This document shows positions 1 through 8,976 of a stretch of DNA of 64,000 bases, piece by piece; positions within the stretch are counted from its first letter, which is position 1, and every line of letters starts with the position of its first letter. The DNA is from a bacterium M00.F.Ca.ET.205.01.1.1 (lineage in GTDB: Bacteria > Pseudomonadota > Alphaproteobacteria > Rhizobiales > Rhizobiaceae), in the NCBI GenBank assembly GCA_004791255.1, contig SRUQ01000005.1, forward strand, positions 382,710 to 446,709, in the 5' to 3' direction. The position numbers were made by a program, and so were the translations under genes. The notes under the pieces were generated by a model, which was given only the letters and a program-made list of their open reading frames with translations, was not told the DNA's origin and did no database searches.

Positions 1-2194
1 TGGAGGTGACCACGCCGATCTGGGCGCGACCGACATGCACGCAGTCGCCATGGCCGACCGCGACATTGCTCTCGATGTCGAGCCCGACCAGTTTCGCCTG
101 CGGATGCTCCTTGCGCCGGATCAGCGCCTCGCGGCCGATGAAATCGTCGGTCTTGGTCTTCAGCGGCACGGTGAAGCCGATGCCTGCCTCGAACGGATCG
201 GTCTGGTCGGAGAACTCGTAACCGGCGAAGATCAGTCCGGCCTCGATGCGCACCATGTCGAGCGCCTGCAGCCCCATCGGCTTCAGCCCGTGCGGCTGCC
301 CGGCCTCCCAGATCGCGTCGAACACCTTTTCGGCATCGCGCGGATGGCACCAGATCTCGTAGCCGAGCTCGCCTGTATAGCCGGTGCGCGACACGACGAC
401 CGGAATGCCGTTGCCGCCCCCGATGCGGGCGACCGCGAAGCGGAACCATTCGAGTTCCTCGATGGATGGCTGCAGCGGCGAGGTCCAGATGACCTCTTTC
501 AAGATGTCGCGGCTTTTCGGCCCTTGCACGGCGACATTGTGCATCTGGTCGGTGGAGGAACGCACCAGCACGTTGAGGCCGAGCTTTTTCGCCGTCTCGC
601 GCAGCCACTCGCCGGAAAGGTCGTCACCGCCGACCCAGCGGAAATTGTCCTTGCCGAGCCTCAGCAGCGTGCCGTCGTCGATCATGCCGCCATGCTCGTA
701 GCACATGGCCGAGTAGACGACCTGGCCGATGCCGAGCTTCTTGACGTCGCGGGTCAGCGTGTATTGCAGCAGCGCTTCCGAATCCGGGCCGGTGACCTCG
801 AACTTGCGCAGCGGCGACAGGTCCATGATCACGGCGTCCTGCCGGCAGGCCCAGTACTCGTCGATAGGGCTTTCCTTGGCGAAGGAATTGGCTAGCCAAT
901 AGCCCTTGTACTCGACGAAGTTGCGGGTGTGCTTGGCAAAGCTCGAATGAAAAGCTGTCTCGCGGGTCATTTTCGGTTCCGAATCGGGCGTCATGCGTCT
1001 GGCGATCGCTCGCGAGAATTTGTGCTGGCCGGAATAGGTCCGCACGTGGATGTCGGTGAGGTCCCAGCCATTGGCCGGCGTCGTGTCATCGGGGCAGGCG
1101 GAGGAAACGCAGACGATGTCGGTCAGCGCGCGCAGCAGCACATAATCGCCGGCGCGGGACCATGGCTCGTCCGACACCATGACGCCATGTGCGTCGATCG
1201 CCGTGTTGAAGAAGAAGTTGATCGCCATCCAGCCCGCGCGGGGCGTGACGACCTTGTCTGAAAGCGCGCCGTTGAAATTTTCCGAGCAGTTGGTGTGGCC
1301 GGGATAGCCGATGTCGTCGTAATATTTCGCCGCGCAGGCGAGTGCGAAGGCGTCGTGCCGGCCGCATGTGTCCTGGATAACCTCGACCAGCGGTTCCATG
1401 TCCTGATCGTAATATTTCGAATGCAGGCCGGGCATCGGGTAGCTCGAGCCCATCAGCGTGCGTGTCGTCGTCACGTCGAGCGGGTGGTCGAGGCCCTTGT
1501 CGAGCTTGCGCGCCGAAAAACACTGGAAGTCGGTGCACTGGCGCCCGTCGACGTCGATGATCTGCAGAAAGTCGCCCGCCTTGACGAAATAGGATTGCGC
1601 CGTCGCCGAATGGACGCGCAGGTCGAGCACCGGATCGGCAAGCGGGTCGGCTAGCTGCCCTCGTGTCTTCAGCCGGATCTTGGCGCGGCGCACCAGCACG
1701 GTCAGCGGCGTCGCCGTGTCGTGGCCATCGACCAGCATCGGTCCGCCGGGGGCGGCGATGACGATCGCGCCATCACGTGCGATGGAGAAAGCCTGTTCGG
1801 TGCCGGCAGGCGTCGCTCCGCCGAACACGCGCACCGCCTTCGCCTGATCGAGCTGCACCTGCCGGCGCTCAAGCCCGCGCCGCAGCGATGCCAGGCTGTC
1901 ATCCCCCTCGATGAGCAGCGCCTTGATGCCGGCGGCATTGCTGTTTGATGTCTCGCCGAAGATGCCGGCGTCGGTGGCGCCTGATTTGTCCCAGGCCAGC
2001 AATTCGCAAGCCTGGCCACCCTCGACATTGCGCACCGTGATCGTATCGCCGGCCTCGACCTCGATCAGCACCGCGCCGTTGCCCTGGATCGTATAGCGTT
2101 CCATGCCCGGCGGCAGCGCGATCTGTCCGGGCCTCAGGATGAGGCTCGGCCTTGGTGGTCCGGCGGCGACAGCGGGGTAGGGCGACTGGCTCAT
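1..2194 (-). CDS. tdm: Trimethylamine-N-oxide demethylase (Tdm), 3' end beyond window
   Basis: Tdm converts trimethylamine N-oxide to dimethylamine plus formaldehyde in the cytoplasm. The reading frame opens at ATG 2194 and runs through 731 codons to the window edge without a stop. Residues about 30-400 are a DUF1989 (urea carboxylase-associated) domain with cysteines at 287, 303 and 367 as candidate zinc ligands. Residues about 410-731 are a GcvT folate-binding domain, with SRTGYTGELGYEIW near 602-615. A DUF1989-GcvT fusion is the published architecture of Tdm in Methylocella and roseobacters. The neighbours (tmm, dmm, gmaS, mgs, mgd) fit this pathway. The gene starts 264 bp downstream of mgdD on the same strand, has its own candidate operator at 2232-2247 and follows a fold-back repeat. 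Alternative: another DUF1989-aminomethyltransferase fusion of unknown substrate. The missing C-terminus is only window truncation. Confidence 0.85.
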   Translation of the reverse strand, partial: MSQSPYPAVAAGPPRPSLILRPGQIALPPGMERYTIQGNGAVLIEVEAGDTITVRNVEGGQACELLAWDKSGATDAGIFGETSNSNAAGIKALLIEGDDSLASLRRGLERRQVQLDQAKAVRVFGGATPAGTEQAFSIARDGAIVIAAPGGPMLVDGHDTATPLTVLVRRAKIRLKTRGQLADPLADPVLDLRVHSATAQSYFVKAGDFLQIIDVDGRQCTDFQCFSARKLDKGLDHPLDVTTTRTLMGSSYPMPGLHSKYYDQDMEPLVEVIQDTCGRHDAFALACAAKYYDDIGYPGHTNCSENFNGALSDKVVTPRAGWMAINFFFNTAIDAHGVMVSDEPWSRAGDYVLLRALTDIVCVSSACPDDTTPANGWDLTDIHVRTYSGQHKFSRAIARRMTPDSEPKMTRETAFHSSFAKHTRNFVEYKGYWLANSFAKESPIDEYWACRQDAVIMDLSPLRKFEVTGPDSEALLQYTLTRDVKKLGIGQVVYSAMCYEHGGMIDDGTLLRLGKDNFRWVGGDDLSGEWLRETAKKLGLNVLVRSSTDQMHNVAVQGPKSRDILKEVIWTSPLQPSIEELEWFRFAVARIGGGNGIPVVVSRTGYTGELGYEIWCHPRDAEKVFDAIWEAGQPHGLKPMGLQALDMVRIEAGLIFAGYEFSDQTDPFEAGIGFTVPLKTKTDDFIGREALIRRKEHPQAKLVGLDIESNVAVGHGDCVHVGRAQIGVVTS

Positions 2195-2231
2195 CTCAGC
2201 CTTGCGGTTCGAGAAACTAGTTTGCCTGTGT

Positions 2232-2247
2232 GTGAAATTATTTTCGC
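2232..2247. promoter_or_regulatory. Candidate operator upstream of tdm
   Basis: GTGAAATTATTTTCGC is an imperfect inverted repeat (GTGAAA/TTTCGC with a 4 bp spacer), 38 bp upstream of the tdm start. It differs from the site in front of tmm (20566-20581) at only two positions. The link to a regulator is inferred. Confidence 0.55.
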
Positions 2248-2299
2248 TGAGAGAATAGCAGGGCGATGGCGTTTGGCAAGGCGGGCGGTGGCGGTTTCC

Positions 2300-2443
2300 C
2301 CTTCTCCCCTTGTGGGAGAAGGTGTCGCCGAAGGCGACGGATGAGGGGTGTTCCAGGGAACGCCAACGTGTCACTTCGCTGGAACACCCCTCAACCGTCT
2401 CGGCGCTACGCGCCGATCCACCTTCTCCCACAAGGGGAGAAGG
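2300..2443. repeat. Fold-back intergenic repeat, copy 1
   Basis: A 144 bp palindromic element. The outer 23 bp arms (2300-2322 and 2421-2443) are perfect reverse complements and each arm is itself a hairpin. An inner 15 bp pair (TGAGGGGTGTTCCAG and its complement) is also perfect. A close copy lies at 55516-55660 and a related element at 19439-19606. It resembles the non-coding palindromic repeats scattered through rhizobial genomes. It sits between mgdD and tdm. Confidence 0.85.
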
Positions 2444-2458
2444 CAAGACGCGTCGGCG

Positions 2459-3097
2459 CTACGTCAACTCCCCGGAATGGCCGATCGTGACGCCATACTC
2501 CGCTGCCGAATCCAGCATCGTATGCCACAGGCTCTCGGCAAAAGTCGCGAACACCAGCAGATTGAACACCGCCTGTTCGCCGCGATCCCCACCACGCCAT
2601 AGCGTCACGCTCGTATGGTCCATCGACGTGGCCGCCGCCGCGCCCACCCCCAACACGGCGGGATGCAGATCGATCGACGACAGCTTGGCAAGCATGGTCC
2701 GCGCCTTGGCGCCGGAGATGCTGATCAGCACCCGCGCGTGCGACTGGTCCGAGAGCGATGCGCAGGATGCAAAGGCCTGACCAAGCGCCACCATCGTGTG
2801 CTTGCCGCCTTTCGACAGGACAAAAAACTGATCCGGTCCCGACCAGATAAGGGTGGCGTCGGCGGTTGGGGCTGTCTGCGGTGTCACCGGTGCGGTAACG
2901 CCGAAGCGCGCCTTGGCGACTTTCGCCATCTCGCTTGTCTTGCCGCGCCGCGCCATCACCTGGACGAGGTCGAAATTGCGGATCTCGGTCAGCGACACGC
3001 CGGCGTCGCCGTGCGCGCCATGGCGACCGGCGACCAGTGCGCGATCGAGCGGGCTGCGGACCTCCCAGGAAAACTCAGCCACGCTGACGCCCTCCAT
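2459..3097 (-). CDS. mgdD: N-methylglutamate dehydrogenase subunit D (SoxG-like gamma subunit)
   Basis: Smallest folate-side subunit of the heterotetrameric flavoenzyme, homologous to sarcosine oxidase gamma (SoxG). The 212-residue product contains the SoxG-type ETRN-like segment EIRNFDLVQVMARRG and the C-terminal motif region DHTSVTLWRGGD. I chose ATG 3097 (MEGVSVAEFSWEV), which overlaps the end of mgdC by 23 bp; a GTG at 3082 is possible. A longer frame to 3205 lies wholly inside mgdC and is rejected. It is the last gene of the mgs-gmaS-mgd run. By homology alone it would be called sarcosine oxidase; the adjacent gmaS and mgsABC favour N-methylglutamate dehydrogenase. Confidence 0.8.
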   Translation of the reverse strand: MEGVSVAEFSWEVRSPLDRALVAGRHGAHGDAGVSLTEIRNFDLVQVMARRGKTSEMAKVAKARFGVTAPVTPQTAPTADATLIWSGPDQFFVLSKGGKHTMVALGQAFASCASLSDQSHARVLISISGAKARTMLAKLSSIDLHPAVLGVGAAAATSMDHTSVTLWRGGDRGEQAVFNLLVFATFAESLWHTMLDSAAEYGVTIGHSGELT

Positions 3098-6059
3098 CCG
3101 GATCGTAGAAGACGGGATTGCAGAGTTCGACATCGTAATCCTCGCCGCGCAGGGGATCGTGCGCGTGGACGATTTCGCCGATGCGCTCGCGGCCGCGCTC
3201 GACAAGCGCCAGCCCGATCCACTGGTCCAGGGTCGGGGAGAAGCAGACCGAGGTGATGTAGCCCTGGTCGTTATCAGGACCGGGTGTCAGCCCCTTCGGG
3301 ATGATATGCGCGCCGGAACGCAGGCGCCGCGCTCTGTCGGTTGGCTTGATGCCCACCACAACCTGCCGGTTCGCCGCCACCAGCGCCTCGCGGCCGGCCA
3401 TGACGCGGCCAATGAAATCCTTCTTGGTCGACATCATCTTGCCGAGGCCGAGATCGGCCGCGGTGGTCGTGCCGCTGAGTTCCGGTCCTGCGACGTGGCC
3501 CTTTTCGATGCGCATGACACCCAGCGTTTCGGTGCCGTAAGGTGTCACGCCGAACGGTGCGCCGGCGATCATCAGATTGCGCACCAGCGCCTCGCCATGG
3601 CGGGCTGGGACCGAGATCTCGAACGCCATCTCGCCGGAGAAGGAGATGCGGAACAGCCGCGCCTTGATGCCGCCGCGCAAGCTCACTTCGCGCACGCCCA
3701 TGAAGGGGAAGCCTTCATTGGACAGATCCTCGGCCGGGTCGACGATCTCCTTGAGCAGGTCGCGGGTCTTCGGCCCGGCGATGGAAAATTGCGCCCACTG
3801 GTCGGAGACCGAGGTCAGTTGTACGTCGAGTTCCGGGAACAGCACCTGGCGGCAGAATTCGAGGTGCTGCATCACCAGGCCGGCCTTGGCGGTGGTGGTG
3901 GTGAGGAAATAGTGGTCCTCGGCCAGCCGTGAGGTCGTGCCGTCGTCATAGACGAAGCCGTCCTCGCGCAGCATCAGCCCGTAGCGGGCTTTGCCGACGG
4001 CAAGGTTGGAGAAGGTGTTGATGTAGACGCGATCGAGGAAGGCGCCGGCATCGGGGCCGTGCACGTCGATCTTGCCGAGCGTCGACACGTCGCAGAAGCC
4101 GACGCCTGAGCGCACCGCCTTGACCTCGCGGGTCACCGATTCCAGCCAGTCCTTCTCGCCGGCACGCGGATACCATTGCGCGCGCTTCCATAGCCCGGTG
4201 TCGACGAAGATCGCACCCTGTTCGGCGGCCCAGTGGTGCGACGGCGTCAGCCGCGTCGCATGGAAGTTTTCGTCGCGGTGATGGCCGGCGAAGGCGCCGA
4301 TGGCGACAGGCACATAGGGCGGGCGGTAGATCGTCGTACCGGTCTCGGGGATCGAGCGGCCGGCGACCGCCGCCATGATGGCGAGGCCGGCGACATTCGA
4401 GGTCTTGCCCTGGTCGGTCGCCATGCCGAGCGTGGTGTAGCGCTTGAGATGTTCGACCGATTCAAACCCTTCGCGCTGCGCCAGTTCGATGTCGGACGCG
4501 GTGACGTCGTGTTGCTGATCGACGAAGGCCTTGCCCTTGCCGGCGACATGCCAGAGCGGCGTCAGCGAATAGGCCTCGTCGTCGGCGACCGGCATCGAGC
4601 CGGCACTGCCGCTTCGCCCGGCGTCGCGCGCGGCAGCAGCCCCGGCTTCGAACCCTTCGCGCAGGCAGGCGCCGAGGCCGAAGGCGCCGTTGGCTGCGCC
4701 CGCGGCAACCATGCCGGGCGGTGCGCCATCCGGCACAAAGGCGGCGATGTCGTCACGCCATTTCGGCCGACCGCGATGGTAGGAGGTGAGACCCACGGTC
4801 GGGTTCCAGCCCCCGGACACGGCAAGCCCGTCGGCCTCGACTTCGGCGCGCGACCCGCCGGTCAGCGAAACGGAGAGCGTGCGCACGCCGGCCTTGCCGC
4901 CGTCAACGCTGCTGACGGAGCCGTGCAGCACCGGGAAGCCGCTCTTGCTGGCGAGCGAGCGATGCGCCGGCGAAATCTCCGCCCGCGCGTCGATCACGGC
5001 CGCCACCTGCAATCCGGCGCCCAGCGCGGTTTCGACCGTGCGCCAGCCATCCTCATTGTTGGTGAACAGCGCGATGCGCTTCGCTGGCGTTGCCGCGTAG
5101 CGGCCGATGTAGCTGCGCATTGCCGAGGCCATCATCACGCCGGGCGTGTCGTTGCCGGCAAAGACGATCGGCCGTTCCAGTGCGCCGGCGGCGACCACGC
5201 AGCGCTTCGCCACGATTCGCCACAGCCGCTGCCGAACCTCGTGTTCGGGTGGCGAGGGCAGGTGGTCGTTGACGCGCTCGATGGCGCCGTACGTGCCGCC
5301 ATCATAGACACCGAACAGTGTCGTGCGTGTCATGATGCGCACGTCGGGCAGCGAGGCGAGTTCGGCCAGCGTGCGCGCCAGCCACTCGGCGGCGGGGAGT
5401 CCGTCGATCGTGCCGCCATCGGCGAGCAGGCGACCGCCGGGCACAAAATCCTCTTCGCACAGGATGACGCGCGCGCCGCTGCGGCCGGCGGCAAGGGCCG
5501 CCGCTAGGCCGGCGGGGCCGGAACCGGCGATCACCACGTCGCAATGCGCCCAGGCCTTGTCGTAAAGGTCGGGGTCGGAAGCCACCGCGGCGCGGCCGAG
5601 GCCGGCGGCACGGCGGATTGCCGGCTCGTAGATCGCTTCCCAGAACTTCGCCGGCCACATGAAGGTCTTGTAGTAGAAGCCGGCAACAAAGATCGGCGCG
5701 AACAGCTGGTTGACCGACATGACGTCGAAATTGAGCGACGGCCAGCGGTTCTGGCTGGCGGCTTCGAGGCCTTCATAGAGCTCGGCCGTCGTCGCCTTGG
5801 TGTTCGGCTCGCGCCGCGCGCCGCTGCGCAGTTCGACCAGCGCGTTCGGCTCTTCCGAGCCTGCGGTCAGGATGCCGCGCGGGCGGTGGTATTTGAACGA
5901 GCGGCCGACCAGCTTGACGCCGTTGGCGACCAGTGCGGAGGCGAGCGTGTCGCCCTTGAACCCGGAAAAGGTCTGGCCGTCGAAGCGGAAGCTGAGCGGC
6001 GCGGAGCGGTCGACAAGGCCGCCGGACGTGAGACGATGTGTCTGGGCGGCGGCCATCAT
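3075..6059 (-). CDS. mgdC: N-methylglutamate dehydrogenase subunit C (SoxA-like alpha subunit)
   Basis: Large 994-residue subunit of the enzyme that oxidises N-methylglutamate to glutamate and passes the one-carbon unit to tetrahydrofolate. Residues about 20-80 form the small ferredoxin-like N-terminal domain of SoxA proteins. Residues about 173-300 are a dinucleotide-binding domain (GSGPAGLAAA at 179-188). Roughly the last 390 residues are a GcvT folate-binding domain. Start ATG 6059 overlaps the mgdB stop (ATGA). The open frame extends upstream to 6599, but that stretch is inside mgdB and mgdA and is not coding in this frame. Annotators normally label this gene sarcosine oxidase alpha; context argues for MgdC. 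Confidence 0.85.
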   Translation of the reverse strand: MMAAAQTHRLTSGGLVDRSAPLSFRFDGQTFSGFKGDTLASALVANGVKLVGRSFKYHRPRGILTAGSEEPNALVELRSGARREPNTKATTAELYEGLEAASQNRWPSLNFDVMSVNQLFAPIFVAGFYYKTFMWPAKFWEAIYEPAIRRAAGLGRAAVASDPDLYDKAWAHCDVVIAGSGPAGLAAALAAGRSGARVILCEEDFVPGGRLLADGGTIDGLPAAEWLARTLAELASLPDVRIMTRTTLFGVYDGGTYGAIERVNDHLPSPPEHEVRQRLWRIVAKRCVVAAGALERPIVFAGNDTPGVMMASAMRSYIGRYAATPAKRIALFTNNEDGWRTVETALGAGLQVAAVIDARAEISPAHRSLASKSGFPVLHGSVSSVDGGKAGVRTLSVSLTGGSRAEVEADGLAVSGGWNPTVGLTSYHRGRPKWRDDIAAFVPDGAPPGMVAAGAANGAFGLGACLREGFEAGAAAARDAGRSGSAGSMPVADDEAYSLTPLWHVAGKGKAFVDQQHDVTASDIELAQREGFESVEHLKRYTTLGMATDQGKTSNVAGLAIMAAVAGRSIPETGTTIYRPPYVPVAIGAFAGHHRDENFHATRLTPSHHWAAEQGAIFVDTGLWKRAQWYPRAGEKDWLESVTREVKAVRSGVGFCDVSTLGKIDVHGPDAGAFLDRVYINTFSNLAVGKARYGLMLREDGFVYDDGTTSRLAEDHYFLTTTTAKAGLVMQHLEFCRQVLFPELDVQLTSVSDQWAQFSIAGPKTRDLLKEIVDPAEDLSNEGFPFMGVREVSLRGGIKARLFRISFSGEMAFEISVPARHGEALVRNLMIAGAPFGVTPYGTETLGVMRIEKGHVAGPELSGTTTAADLGLGKMMSTKKDFIGRVMAGREALVAANRQVVVGIKPTDRARRLRSGAHIIPKGLTPGPDNDQGYITSVCFSPTLDQWIGLALVERGRERIGEIVHAHDPLRGEDYDVELCNPVFYDPDGGRQRG

Positions 6060-6331
6060 GCACCAACCTTGGCGGCGCCGGCGCCCGCCGCCGGCTCGAC
6101 GGCCGAGATCTCGTGCGTCAGCGTGTTGCGAGTGACCTTCAGCCAGGCCCGGCAGCCGCCGCCATGGTACCAGTTCTCGCTCATCACGCCGGCGATGTTG
6201 TCGCGCAGATAGACATAGTCGTAGACGGCATCCTCGCCGGCATCGGCCGCCGGCCGCACCGGCTTGGCGTCGCCGAGATAGGTGAACTCGCCGAGTTCGC
6301 GTTCGCCGCAGAAGGGACAGGTAATACGCAT
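6056..6331 (-). CDS. mgdB: N-methylglutamate dehydrogenase subunit B (SoxD-like delta subunit)
   Basis: A 91-residue zinc-binding subunit of the SoxD family. The N-terminal CPFC (residues 5-8) and the later HGGGC supply the expected three cysteines and one histidine for one zinc ion. NWYHGGGCRAWLKVTRNT is the family signature. It overlaps mgdC by 4 bp and starts 15 bp after mgdA, consistent with translational coupling in an mgdABCD operon. Length is normal for SoxD. It probably has a structural role at the subunit interface. Confidence 0.85.
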   Translation of the reverse strand: MRITCPFCGERELGEFTYLGDAKPVRPAADAGEDAVYDYVYLRDNIAGVMSENWYHGGGCRAWLKVTRNTLTHEISAVEPAAGAGAAKVGA

Positions 6332-6346
6332 TGGCTGTGCCCGTCC

Positions 6347-7600
6347 TCAGTGCAGGTTCGGTTGGGCGCCCTGGCCCTTTTCGTCGATCACCGCACCGGT
6401 TCGGAACCGGTCGAGGCGGAAGCGGGCGGCCTCCTTGTGCGTCTCGTCGCGGGCGATCAGGTGGGCAAAGACCAGGCCTGAGCCCGGCGTCGCCTTGAAC
6501 CCGCCATAGCACCAGCCGGCGTTGAGGTAGAGCCCGTCCACCGGGCTCTTGTCGATGATCGGCGTGCCGTCCATCGACATGTCCATGATGCCGCCCCACT
6601 GGCGCAGAAGCCGCACGCGGCCGATCATCGGGATGATCGCCATGCCGCCCTCGCAGACATCTTCCATGACAGGCAGATTGCCGCGCTGGGCGTAGGAATT
6701 GTAGCCGTCGATATCGCCGCCGAAGACGAGACCGCCCTTGTCCGACTGGCTGACATAGAAATGCCCGGCGCCGAAGGTCATCACGCCGGGAATGAGCGGC
6801 TTGATCGCTTCGGAGACGAAGGCCTGCAGCACATGGCTTTCGATCGGCAGGCGCAGGCCGGCCATCGCCGCGACGCGCGAGGAAGAGCCGGCAACCGCCA
6901 TGCCGACCTTGCCGGCGCCGATCTTGCCGCGCGAGGTTTCGACGCCAGTCACCTTGCCATTAGCGTCGCGCGTAAAGCCCGTCACTTCGCAATTCTGGAT
7001 GATGTCGACGCCGAGTTCGCTCGCCGCATGGGCATAGCCCCAGACCACGGCGTCATGCCGCGCCGTGCCGCCGCGCCGCTGCAAGAGACCGCCTTGCACG
7101 GGGAAGCGCGCATGGTCGAAATTCAGGAACGGCAGCATCTTCTTCAGCGCCGCCTGGTCGAGCAGTTCGGCGTCGATGCCGTTGATGCGCATGGTGTTGC
7201 CGCGCCGCGCATAGGCGTCACGCTGTGCGTCGGAATGGTAGAGATTGAGTACGCCGCGCTGGCTGACCATGGCGTTGTAATTGAGGTCCTGCTCCATCCG
7301 CTCCCACAGCTTCATCGACAATTCGTAGAAGCCGGTATTGCCGGGCAAGCCGTAATTGGAGCGGATGATGGTTGTGTTGCGGCCGGCATTGCCGGAGCCG
7401 ATCCAGCCTTTCTCCAGCACGGCGACATTCTTGATGCCGTACTCGCTGGCGAGGAACCAGGCGGTGGCCAGCCCATGGCCGCCGCCGCCGATGATCACCA
7501 CGTCGTAGCGGTCTTTCGGGCTGGCATCGCGCCAGGTGCGCTGCCAGGTCTTGTGGCCGGAAAGGGCGGCACGGGCGAGCGAGAAGATCGAGTATTTCAT
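6347..7600 (-). CDS. mgdA: N-methylglutamate dehydrogenase subunit A (SoxB-like beta subunit)
   Basis: A 417-residue DAO-family flavoprotein and the likely oxidation site. The FAD-binding motif VVIIGGGGHGLATAW lies near residues 34-48. His182 in GGTARHDAV aligns with the histidine that covalently holds FMN in SoxB. The C-terminal GWCYGGFKATPGSG is typical of the family. It begins 36 bp after gmaS on the same strand and leads mgdABCD. Sarcosine oxidase beta is the sequence-only alternative. Linkage to gmaS and mgsABC supports the N-methylglutamate branch of methylamine oxidation. Confidence 0.85.
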   Translation of the reverse strand: MKYSIFSLARAALSGHKTWQRTWRDASPKDRYDVVIIGGGGHGLATAWFLASEYGIKNVAVLEKGWIGSGNAGRNTTIIRSNYGLPGNTGFYELSMKLWERMEQDLNYNAMVSQRGVLNLYHSDAQRDAYARRGNTMRINGIDAELLDQAALKKMLPFLNFDHARFPVQGGLLQRRGGTARHDAVVWGYAHAASELGVDIIQNCEVTGFTRDANGKVTGVETSRGKIGAGKVGMAVAGSSSRVAAMAGLRLPIESHVLQAFVSEAIKPLIPGVMTFGAGHFYVSQSDKGGLVFGGDIDGYNSYAQRGNLPVMEDVCEGGMAIIPMIGRVRLLRQWGGIMDMSMDGTPIIDKSPVDGLYLNAGWCYGGFKATPGSGLVFAHLIARDETHKEAARFRLDRFRTGAVIDEKGQGAQPNLH

Positions 7601-7636
7601 CAGTTCATTCCGAGGTCGCTCGCCTCACACCGGACA

Positions 7637-8944
7637 TCAGATATCCAGCGTGTGGTCGCGCTCCCATTGCGTGAAGTGCGAAGCATAGGAATTCCATTCC
7701 TGGTGCTTCAGCTTTAGGTAAGCCGACGAGAATTCCTCACCCAGCGCCGCCTTGAGCGATTTGTCCTTGTCGAACTCGCGCAGCGCATCGAGCAGGTTGA
7801 GCGGCAGCTTCGGCGCGCCCTTCACCGTATGGCCGTTCTGGTACATGTCGATGTCGTAGCGCTTGCCCGGATCGGCCTGCGAGCGGATACCGTCAAGACC
7901 GGCGGCGATGATCACCGCCTGCAGCAAATAAGGATTGACCGCGCCATCGGGCAGACGCAGCTCGAAGCGGCCGGGGCCGGGCACGCGCACCATGTGGGTT
8001 CGGTTGTTGCCGGTCCAGGTCACCGTGTTCGGCGCCCAGGTCGCGCCCGAAATTGTGCGCGGCGCGTTGATGCGCTTGTAGGAATTAACCGTCGGGTTGG
8101 TGATCGCGGCAAGAGCAGAGGCATGTTTCATGATGCCGCCAAGGAAGTTCTTGCCCTTGGCCGACAGGCCAAGCTCCATCGATTTGTCGGCGAAGACATT
8201 GGTCTTGCCTGCTTTGTCCCACACCGAGATATGGGCGTGGCAGCCATTGCCGGTCAGGCCCTGGAAGGGTTTCGGCATGAAGGTGGCGCGCAGGCCGTGC
8301 TTCTCCGCGACCGACTTAACCATGAACTTGAAGAAGGAATGCTTGTCGGCGGTCGCCAGCGCGTGGTCGAAGTTCCAGTTCATCTCGAACTGGCCGTTGG
8401 CATCCTCATGGTCGTTCTGATACGGGCCCCAGCCCAGCGCCAGCATGTGGTCGCAGATCTCGGCGATGACATCGTAGCGGCGCATCACCGCCTGCTGGTC
8501 GTAGCAGGGTTTTGACGCCGTATCGTACTCGTCGGAGATCGCCTTGCCGTCGGGCGAGATCAGGAAGAATTCGGCCTCGACGCCGGTCTTGACGTGCATG
8601 CCCTCGCTGGCGGCTTCGGCGATCAACCGGTTCAGCGTGTTGCGGGGCGCCTGCTCAACATCCTTGTCGTCCATGATGCAGTTGGCGGCGACCCACGCGA
8701 CCTCGGGCTTCCATGGCAGCTGAATGACCGAATCCGGATCCGGAACCGCCAGCATGTCCGGATGCGCCGGCGTCAGATCGAGCCAGGTGGCGAAGCCGGC
8801 AAAGCCGGCGCCGTCCTTCTGCATGTCTGATATCGCCTGCGCCGGAACCAGCTTGGCGCGCTGGCCACCGAACAGATCGGTGTAGGAAATCATGAAATAC
8901 TTTACGCCGTTCGTCTTGGCGAAAGCGGCGAGATCGTTCCCCAT
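7637..8944 (-). CDS. gmaS: Gamma-glutamylmethylamide synthetase (GlnT-type glutamine synthetase)
   Basis: ATP-dependent ligation of methylamine to glutamate, giving gamma-glutamylmethylamide; a cytoplasmic glutamine-synthetase-fold enzyme. The 435-residue product has the metal and glutamate motifs VEAEFFL, NDHEDANGQFEMNW, GNGCHAHIS and NPTVNSYKR, and the phosphate-binding region VPGPGRFELRLPDGAVNPYL. Start ATG 8944 is preceded by GAGG about 8 bp upstream; the open frame running to 9103 overlaps mgsC and is rejected. It lies between mgsC and mgdA, the order expected for the N-methylglutamate pathway. The GlnT family also includes true type III glutamine synthetases in rhizobia, so the substrate call rests on context. 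Confidence 0.85.
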   Translation of the reverse strand: MGNDLAAFAKTNGVKYFMISYTDLFGGQRAKLVPAQAISDMQKDGAGFAGFATWLDLTPAHPDMLAVPDPDSVIQLPWKPEVAWVAANCIMDDKDVEQAPRNTLNRLIAEAASEGMHVKTGVEAEFFLISPDGKAISDEYDTASKPCYDQQAVMRRYDVIAEICDHMLALGWGPYQNDHEDANGQFEMNWNFDHALATADKHSFFKFMVKSVAEKHGLRATFMPKPFQGLTGNGCHAHISVWDKAGKTNVFADKSMELGLSAKGKNFLGGIMKHASALAAITNPTVNSYKRINAPRTISGATWAPNTVTWTGNNRTHMVRVPGPGRFELRLPDGAVNPYLLQAVIIAAGLDGIRSQADPGKRYDIDMYQNGHTVKGAPKLPLNLLDALREFDKDKSLKAALGEEFSSAYLKLKHQEWNSYASHFTQWERDHTLDI

Positions 8945-8976
8945 TATAGTTCCTCGCTTATTGGTATGCTGAAGGC

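Noticed and set aside
35-895. Long plus-strand open frame (286 residues) opposite tdm
   Set aside because: It is antisense to a full DUF1989-GcvT frame with clear motifs; the composition is that of a GC-rich shadow.
3075-6599. A single 1174-residue protein instead of a 994-residue MgdC
   Set aside because: The extra 180 residues lie in mgdB and mgdA in another frame; ATG 6059 overlaps the mgdB stop in a standard coupled arrangement.
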